Assembly: GCA_023807065.1 (NCBI GenBank)
Contig: JAJJLU010000735.1
Location: forward strand, 1-20,746
Source of the DNA: Isotricha intestinalis
Lineage: Eukaryota > Ciliophora > Litostomatea > Vestibuliferida > Isotrichidae
Length of the DNA stretch: 20,746 bases
Direction: 5' to 3'
Shown here: piece by piece, positions 17,901-20,746 of the stretch
Numbering within the stretch: position 1 is the stretch's first letter
Layout of the letters: each line of letters opens with the position of its first letter
Notes under the pieces: model-generated
The model's database searches: none
Told to the model about the DNA's origin: nothing
The model's input: the letters and a program-made list of their open reading frames with translations, nothing else
Made by a program: the position numbers and the translations under genes

Positions 17901-19995
17901 AATTAATGAAGAAAAAATTGGGATTATTAAAGTTTCTTGTGATTTTTTTAAAAAAGAAAATAAAAATATAAGAAATCTTTCACAAGTTTCTTATAGAGTT
18001 TTACAGTTTGTTGTTTATTCTAATATTTATTATGCTAATATTTTGGGATATATTAAAGATGATGAAATTAAAGGTTTTATTCCTGATGAATTAAATATTT
18101 TAGATATGATAATTTTAAATTGGAATTACTTGAAAAAAGCTTTGGATTTAAAAGGAATTAATCATATTCAAATTTTTATGAATTTAATATATCCTAAATT
18201 ATCTGAATTAATAATTAATTGCCCTTTATTAAATACTATTGAATTGAGAAAAGATTTTGAAACAAAAGTAAATGAATTAATAGAATTAAAAATTAAAGAG
18301 TATGAAGAATTTTATAAAAAATATACTGAAGAAAATAATTTATTAATGCAACTCGAAACAACTTCAATGAAATCTATTCTTCATGAAAATATATCTCCTG
18401 AATTTTATGATAAAACAGATTATCCTTATTTAAAATATTTTATGATAACATTATATCCAAATAAAGAAAAATTAAAAAAGGAATTAGAATCAATATTGGA
18501 TTCAGAAAAAAAATATCCTATAATAACAAATTATTTAAAAGAAGATGAAAATGTTCTTTTACTTCCAAATTTAATAGATATAAATCCATTTATAAATTAT
18601 ATGATTAATCAATATTCATATAAAATAACAAGAGACAAAGCAAAACAATTAATAATAGGAAAAGAGCTTAAATTAATAAATAAAGAATCAGTAAATAAAT
18701 TATATGAACGTTTTATTAAAGGATGGAATAATATAAAAGATAAAGCAACAAAATATAAATGTCGTCCAGATATGCCACCTAAAGAAATATATGATAATGA
18801 TCAATTAGCTTATGTTCTTAATGATGATGGTGAATTATATTTTGGAATGTATATTGCTGCAGCTTATCAAAATTTTATAGAATGGCAAAATACATTTTTA
18901 AATTCTATAAAAAATAATATTACTCAAAATGGAATTTTATATTATTTCACTGAACAAATATCTAAAGAAATTCCTGTTCAAAGTGCAACTTCTTCAGAAA
19001 TAATATCATTAAATTTAGATTATTCTTCTTCTTTTGAAGAAATATTATATTCTTTTTCAAATAGAAATTGTTTTGGATTTGATGGTAAAGTAAATTATAA
19101 TAATTATAAACAAATTATATTTAATATTGAAGGTATTGAAGAAGAAATTGGAAAAATTATTCTTTCTGGTAAAAGATTATTTAAACAAGAACAAACTTTT
19201 GTGACTTATGGTTATGAAGGTTATAGAGGAGGAAAAACAAGTGTTTTAAATGATTATGGTGAAAAATATCCTCAGAAAGAATTAACTAAAGAAGAAAAAA
19301 AAATATTATTTGATTATGTAAATGAAAAACATGATTTTAATCAATTTATGTTTTCTTTACAAATGCTTATTTTCTTCCTTCAAAAAGAAAATTATTCTCT
19401 TAAATCTTCTGTTAATGAAATTATTAATTCTATTCCTTATTATGTTTCTTTATCTAATGAGATGAAAAATTTCTTCTTCAAAAATAAAATATTTACTCTT
19501 GAGGTTTTAATAGATATTTATGAATATGTTGAACACTTATGTTTTGAACAAATATTAGATAATGTTAATATTGAATTTAAAGTTGATATTGAAAAAGATA
19601 AAATTGAGAAAATAAATCAATATTTTAATATAAAAAATGATAAAAGATTTATTTCAAAAACTCAATTAGCAAAAGCAGTTAGAAAATTTATATCTAGATT
19701 TTTAAGTGGAAAAAGAAATGAAAATGAAGTAAAAGAGAATGAAAATATATTAATATTTTTAGAATATAAACCTGATTTATGGCCTAAAAATTTTACTGAA
19801 AAAGATGAATTTGCAAATGAAATTGAAGATATGATGGAAAATTTTACTGTTGAAGTGAAACAAGCTTGTAAATTTTATGAAGTTTTAGGAGGAGATAAAG
19901 GTTTAATGGGAGAACATATAAAAGAAAAAGGACCTATTGAACAAATAAATACAACTGTTAAGAAAAGACCTCCTAGAAATAAGAAAGGTTATTAA
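5917..19995 (+). CDS. RNF213-type giant AAA+ E3 ubiquitin ligase with RZ finger
   Basis: One uninterrupted 4692-codon frame. ATG 5917 is the first in frame, 18 nt after an in-frame TAA. The protein resembles RNF213 (about 5200 residues in human), a dynein-like AAA+ ubiquitin ligase acting in ubiquitin transfer, antimicrobial defence and lipid-droplet biology. Residues 1 to about 1440 form a hydrophilic, mostly helical N-terminal arm with a beta-rich start. A degenerate P-loop follows (DASGVGKST, 1455-1463). The first good ATPase site has Walker A GETGCGKT (1875-1882), Walker B WVFLDE (D2018/E2019) and sensor AACNP (N2054). The second has GKPGCSKS (2291-2298), YFDE (D2367/E2368) and GISNWSLDASKMNRG (N2403, R2413). 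DPPFLNRFEKH (2680-2690) belongs to a later AAA module. An RZ-type zinc finger (C3916, C3918, C3927, C3936, C3939, H3948) lies at about the RNF213 distance from the ATPases, followed by a long helical C-terminal domain containing IEEEIGKIILSGKRLF. No RING, signal peptide or membrane span is evident. Family assignment is firm; cellular role in this organism is inferred. Confidence 0.9.
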   Translation: MNTENNNIHKIYFIYTSRDYIDKNIQLNVEKRNYCQNFQIESSQETINNKKTYITKLYSVTFDLEKVNEESLVIQLNYNKNTFQTEPIKFDKLRDNFIFDFKFNEIKSIFKTIYPPESYYIKNATQFNIFNEYLNNNNLKKSLCKDALIVDSIKKLRGDSISFEFYLSIFRECYFEKNVKPLLLFFKPDKIRVNNEIDPSKYQTIINLVSKNPKFITKYCNENEIEKFTNIFYSFILFFNRYFNVESFKDLLLNSQYSNYLIEISFKYPNNYGLLNEETVSKIYDIIKNNQNFEKLISLSKNIENALLFIINHIDQIYEEFESKNKKIQIYTLLKPRKSDHFDKIYEYYKKIQSYCKEKGYDFMEYDLKIWDDFILLYENKNLDYLFLLKKILGKGNNYSEKLMDSIDKSIHDTGLYLIKNDKLKNLEVLNFVCNDVYFTGNDYYKSDKSIKIVDGINLKECDELFFEKYKSMKFKEIFGYNYRKFLERLFQQIKNMNDFDLLYKLYSPEDTIEYAVIGEMKDLYWDLFYYLNENKCPKFVTITKKLVYILLHHDYHYDYLLNQIEKYLSAQTVNKLYIELLDEYAETYPKITPRLTKFITSNMANANAKALLYILSNLNSNFSLRNFFDNLSKYVIKENDFYEVEENENLILLKNLINIGYFNEEKYEDLQDSNYIIYSRKIMNEIMTKLTSFNFSFNDSLKIQSMGKTLDDRILLFNFNDKEKTKEIVNTLMQKINSCIEIKNKIQIVMKFYQFFYQKNYKKLQTVDNLNIKLPGEKIKNFSKYNEEIDLILKDFEQSVKYNNLTKSKFFISVYSYIKIKENQTDETIIQESFSIFQTLINLLDESTLTKVPKDILNLILHSIKDEQSLHNEIDYLKKYFNKEDLETNALEEKLLLLSQKEVIVAAISDIIFIINNFKIKKTEYSTKLIEIFKKITPDSDIKELVEIKSSLNEYDIKISNSKTIMILHKIHEKKELIKFLIDKKEDDVRNLVEFVGEVDNSLLKASDVQDLIKCVIFISELKEKTNLKDQEFINELKNMCENDDKYKNLEAYFQNVIDNFSALKDLYTQNVNKTEFTKQKIEEIYKNAIFRIKSNNVGNSICEAQYGPNNSKTISFDDILELRDRALLKKKGEGKSKDPFYTISHHFTKTIHKISNLLDNIDKLVERGYPNEIQIEILMIEEDIKVDYNGQSKSSIDEANEELKYLLYQLIITQTNAYESYELIRFLYGKQFNVLIQFLRKRNIDISYFLKYLTNNNYKKQINYNYINSENQFLDMIENSNNYLIKILQENNLTLEKIYEESIIKRDNFIGLYTLLVSQNLIEKEVIGWYQFLTGHPPIAQTVLLCNETTTIEEIIAFMYRAILCEFNVMFVILKIESLDLDKGHIILEMLNSVYLKKKNKMKSCLLFIYYDKTSDIIQQIKKVEGNKIMDSPDKKEEDVKIDNNKIELIYSDASGVGKSTLIKNEILSKNKNYVFFPIGGEFTREEIITRLQKVKLDDKNTSIHLDLFDTNKIELMRDFLFSFLITKWYNQDENVFYLGKDIEIKIEIPYGFINFFEKFPILRIFNKKEIKINELPPLIVPNSIKSNIQIVAIYLKAFKEKLIKKKNILIKGISYEFNPKFSVNAKICSYDECVNLLKEYFKVENPTYYQINSFINVLAEQLKCFSQSPYLEVEQLTGIMQNKGQKNILDNREFMIESLIKITQYFTKGAYSDLIKNQDITYKSQTGRFNEEAAHENAIKLLEKKEVVSFNKINPSLIFFNDDAYSMSIITTCEKNSNEYKNLYDLYNSGNLGKKGLDLIDYKKLTNLEFLSEVKKVLFLNNEIDKKITIGDKEYESLINIVGSYVFTADNFIKMILILLRVRAGIPVIMMGETGCGKTSLIRIISELKGNPMKILNIHAGITDSDIVKFMIDNKLMVEEEEEVEKEKKEEKKEEKKEEKKEEKKEEKKEEKKEEKKEEKKEEKKEEKKEEKKEEKKEEKKEEKKLKKSIIVLPEIDEIENLSEKHKNKIWVFLDEINTCNSMGLISEMMCNHTIQGNKILPNVVFIAACNPYRRLIKEIKNVGLVNKELHIKRNLVYTVNPLPHSLLNYVFDFGNLTPEDEKRYISSMVSQVIEKNFEDKNSIDCINLMNLTINAIVQSQNFIRNKNDVSSVSLREVRRFNIFYEFFVEYLTEKKNNKLERNIFFDNEDRFFYEKLTNNEIYKYSVNLSIFVCYYLRLNDKLTRKEFASEMEKLFKCDFLSIPRREEEDIANKINPGKGIAKNSALLENLFTLFVCINNKIPVFICGKPGCSKSLSVQLLYKAMRGDSSDEQLFKNLPRLFMNSYQGSLTSTSKGVENIFNKAREILKNEELSKDLISMIYFDEMGLAEISKNNPLKVIHSQLEYDDNKYKIAFVGISNWSLDASKMNRGIFLSIPEPDEEDLKNTANTIAESYSENLIIHYQEIFEALAKTYYEYKIYLKEKMTKFEDFHGSRDFYHLIKNAARMLLEEKNIDNHVIESIGIESIERNFGGLDFSIKEIKSIFNKKYSNCQPINEYDVMNCIEKNIADCNSRYLLVISKSSISPFLLSSILEKLQKEYTFYIGSQFEDDQKGEFYSVKMLNKIQLCMEQGKVLVLKNLESIYPSLYDLFNQNFTSVGGKNFARIALGYSNNLLSYVNDNFRCVILVDQNELELQDPPFLNRFEKHIVSFEYLLKKDLIYLSNEINEIIKDLVSLGLEKAKIDFSKQLINCDLEEIRGIIYDSMKKKRERHEMREEVLKKIVPTFSQDIIASTKISTFEQKHHGIINRIYEIYNESHYNNLTSFLQKMNNNKNVVYTFSNILETILLKEGKENYVKNEKYGEIRKDTVKEILISSIKTENEIEKEIEDFYMRKNLNVCIFKFRPNDCNKINYIKFLIENEEKEGRNLMNLATMTTISTDSNINLTSILAPKKVFIFMIFVHRIFTDEKMSIEEMDKKLIKNKDLISHLSNYNQVFIDHLNGKNISILDIINLSNEKLFQLPDMIDIKEEIKKNLYSAFTTIMYNFKNEIKGVQNDKYIRIIIEKILQNEKLLEIIEKTLIKEMNKEESLINKIFNKNALQKDDIDLIGSISRYQSYLISLYLTKFIVKSERDMVLSTLLNNKNDNFEDINRIRDNYFNNLNISKEKPNSKAKSNIANIILGMNVPGSNSAFENVLLYVHQKEEEYFNLEDEIRNDWSEGDELKNNLEKFHNEQNQLFHNIYVEITKQNLFNDIYEIDLKNELNKEIYSLLIEDYLKIFLSKKFNCDYSEMEKLIKLLIEIRFKQKEKEPFFKMAKYILFLESNSKYIFPLLEIFNTLSNFIPDLYNKLEILLKSGIIVSEVSKRNPEVRKEVNEAVFTIFEVLLKVILSDSNLFEQFDEVKFFDFINVIKEISQKAMQIEISLSLFSKEIFSLQSFVKIIDTLDKHGKNSRDSIQQLIQFINDENSALFDNDSETLSIKIEEEYEYLHKILGEFDDFNDLIIFIFIGKIKQITDVKCRMKIIEIIFKENKYIQNAQNLFSILLKKYNLVPENPDEEGLTKEDCLEDFLAFTVEQDNLIDLFESQNNPILDEILFFLFDTNISLFFDGFQSDIQNTLFSISLDYLQKSLDTLEDIYNNKCEHVYKHLAFLYSISYIKCYLYHYVNINFYKNQEAGDFTKINEVIIGNSNNNLRKVIKIYILKLFRILMKNYDEFKTYDFDSHQIYFGKEFSFKEKVPSFLDYSFLDLDKSTLYKEILTKFCNFATNKFRCETKEFSEIINKNGIEIFFDVSVNKIISNLISKNYFDDTTEYIDFSSWFQNIIPQLKITESCKNLLQIYYNNEFFKKNIYPKISDFPQDNYEILLYSYKISIISSLSNENGLFQNFHSNNILKTLKENYIPGSEPNENKFITSYYEIESFIKTYNSPKHGAYICSCGQWYSVNPCGLPMVKGICASCKLPIGGEKHVPVIREGHFRIFKDEAEKETVLNYGYNNRKLMKWKLLSEFKNEVDKLINEEKIGIIKVSCDFFKKENKNIRNLSQVSYRVLQFVVYSNIYYANILGYIKDDEIKGFIPDELNILDMIILNWNYLKKALDLKGINHIQIFMNLIYPKLSELIINCPLLNTIELRKDFETKVNELIELKIKEYEEFYKKYTEENNLLMQLETTSMKSILHENISPEFYDKTDYPYLKYFMITLYPNKEKLKKELESILDSEKKYPIITNYLKEDENVLLLPNLIDINPFINYMINQYSYKITRDKAKQLIIGKELKLINKESVNKLYERFIKGWNNIKDKATKYKCRPDMPPKEIYDNDQLAYVLNDDGELYFGMYIAAAYQNFIEWQNTFLNSIKNNITQNGILYYFTEQISKEIPVQSATSSEIISLNLDYSSSFEEILYSFSNRNCFGFDGKVNYNNYKQIIFNIEGIEEEIGKIILSGKRLFKQEQTFVTYGYEGYRGGKTSVLNDYGEKYPQKELTKEEKKILFDYVNEKHDFNQFMFSLQMLIFFLQKENYSLKSSVNEIINSIPYYVSLSNEMKNFFFKNKIFTLEVLIDIYEYVEHLCFEQILDNVNIEFKVDIEKDKIEKINQYFNIKNDKRFISKTQLAKAVRKFISRFLSGKRNENEVKENENILIFLEYKPDLWPKNFTEKDEFANEIEDMMENFTVEVKQACKFYEVLGGDKGLMGEHIKEKGPIEQINTTVKKRPPRNKKGY
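11680..11880 (+). repeat. Polypurine 12-nt tandem repeat encoding an EEKK insert
   Basis: Within the RNF213-type gene, a degenerate 12-nt unit (GAAGARAAAAAA-like) repeats about 15 times and encodes a Glu/Lys run, residues 1922-1988. From 11698 to 11880 every base on the plus strand is a purine (183 nt). Units differ mainly by A/G changes at third positions. The insert lies between Walker A (1875-1882) and Walker B (2018-2019) of the first active AAA module. Removing it would restore a Walker A-B spacing of roughly 60-70 residues, like that in the second module. Expansion by whole 12-nt units keeps the reading frame. It probably forms a charged surface loop or single helix. Confidence 0.9.
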
Positions 19996-20241
19996 TATTA
20001 TGAATATTATATTTGATATATAATTAATTTAAAATATTAATAAATTATATCATCAATTTTTATTTATATTTTATTTTTTTATTTTAAATTTTCATTTTAT
20101 TTAATTTATTTAACATTTCTTCAACATTAAATAAAAATGTAATTGTTTATTTTTACATAAAAACAGGTAAAGGTAATTTTACAATTTAAAAAAATTGAAT
20201 AAATTTAATATCCTTATAAAACATTAAAAATATTTCTTTAT
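19996..20241. other. Convergent 3' spacer
   Basis: This is a 246-nt AT-rich gap between the stop of the plus-strand giant gene and the 3' end of the minus-strand repeat gene, so both transcripts should end here. An AATAAA occurs at 20039-20044, about 45 nt after the stop, and could be a polyadenylation signal, but such strings are expected by chance at this composition. Nothing else is visible. Confidence 0.4.
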
Positions 20242-20746
20242 TTAATTAAATATAGTTTTCATATCTTGATATTATTAGTATTAAAATTAGATAAATTTAA
20301 AGAAATTAATGTAGAAAAACCATAGAACATTTTGCTGATATTATGAACTTTATTAGTATTAAAATTGTATAAATTTAAAGAAATTAAAGAAGGACAAAAT
20401 TGAAACATACCTTTAATATCTTTAACATTTTTAATATTAAAATTAGATAAATTTAAAGATGTTAAAGAAGAGCATTTTTTAAACATATAACTTATATCTT
20501 GAATATTATTAGTATTAAAATTAGATAAATTTAAAGAAGTTAAAGAAGAACATTCACTAAACATATTACTCATATTTTGAACATTATTAGTATTAAAATT
20601 AAATAAATTTAAAGAAGTTAAAGAAGAACATTTATTAAACATATAACTCATATTTTGAACATTATTAGTATTAAAATTAGATAAATTTAAAGAAGTTAAA
20701 GAAGAACATCACTAAACATAAAACTTATATTTTTTATTGTACTTTT
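20242..20746 (-). pseudogene. DUF285 (BspA-like) repeat protein, partial and frameshifted
   Basis: The minus strand encodes tandem 26-residue repeats of the form NMSNMFSECSSLTSLNLSNF-NTNNV, the DUF285 or lipoprotein-type solenoid known from bacterial surface proteins and expanded in several protists. Its longest open piece runs from 20651 or further upstream to 20259. Two breaks flank it. Near 20709 MFSD and CSSLTSL lie in different frames, and an in-frame TGA would stop the downstream frame. Near 20262 NTNNIK is followed by DMKTIFN-TAA in the next frame, giving an expected natural end at 20242. Both equal the loss of one base. The 5' part lies beyond the window, so signal peptide and cell location are unknown. 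The repeats probably mediate protein or surface binding, but that is family-level inference. The gene converges on the RNF213-type gene. Whether the frameshifts are real or sequencing artefacts is undecided. Confidence 0.7.
20270..20740 (-). repeat. 78-bp tandem coding repeats (six copies)
   Basis: The string TTAGTATTAAAATT or a close variant recurs on the plus strand near 20274, 20352, 20430, 20508, 20586 and 20664, a strict 78-bp period equal to 26 codons of the DUF285 repeat. The three copies nearest the right edge are almost identical at DNA level (AGAAGTTAAAGAAGAACAT shared), while the two nearest the gene's 3' end have diverged. This suggests recent duplication or gene conversion toward the interior of the gene. 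Confidence 0.85.

Noticed and set aside
20039..20044. AATAAA as the polyadenylation signal of the giant gene
   Set aside because: The position is plausible, but the hexamer is too common at this base composition to be called a feature.

Overview
This is an extremely AT-rich eukaryotic window (roughly 80% A+T by eye). Three things suggest a ciliate macronuclear chromosome end. First, bases 1-26 are a block of C4-type repeats (CCCCAAT, CCCCAAT, CCCCAT, CCCCAG) in the orientation of a left-hand telomere. Second, one gene appears to carry a 25-nt GT-AG intron. Third, the gene families fit: a giant RNF213-type protein, a kinase/B-box-like gene and DUF285 repeats. The code looks standard: a 4692-codon frame has no internal TAA, TAG or TGA and uses CAA/CAG for Gln. 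That argues against Tetrahymena- or Paramecium-like codes and fits standard-code ciliates such as litostomes (rumen ciliates) or heterotrichs. The taxon is inferred, not proven.

Layout from left to right: telomere-like block; subtelomeric AT-rich DNA with minus-strand remnants of an unidentified broken gene (about 430-1440); a minus-strand, Asn/Lys-rich hypothetical gene in two exons (3025 down to 1732); a minus-strand kinase-like pseudogene with a B-box-like Cys/His cluster (4539 down to 3296); a 1.4-kb spacer with no recognisable gene; a single intact 14-kb plus-strand gene for a 4692-residue RNF213-type AAA+ E3 ubiquitin ligase (5917-19995); and, facing it, a minus-strand DUF285 repeat gene that is frameshifted twice and runs off the right edge. 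No telomere is seen at the right end, so the chromosome probably continues there.

The core gene is the RNF213-like protein. It has two well-formed AAA+ ATPase sites at the expected relative spacing, degenerate flanking AAA modules, no recognisable RING, and an RZ-type zinc finger with altered metal ligands. A 67-residue Glu/Lys repeat, encoded by a 183-nt all-purine tract, interrupts the first active ATPase module between Walker A and Walker B. The neighbouring genes show no functional link to it. The subtelomeric side is mostly decaying gene material, and nearly all its lesions amount to a loss of one base.
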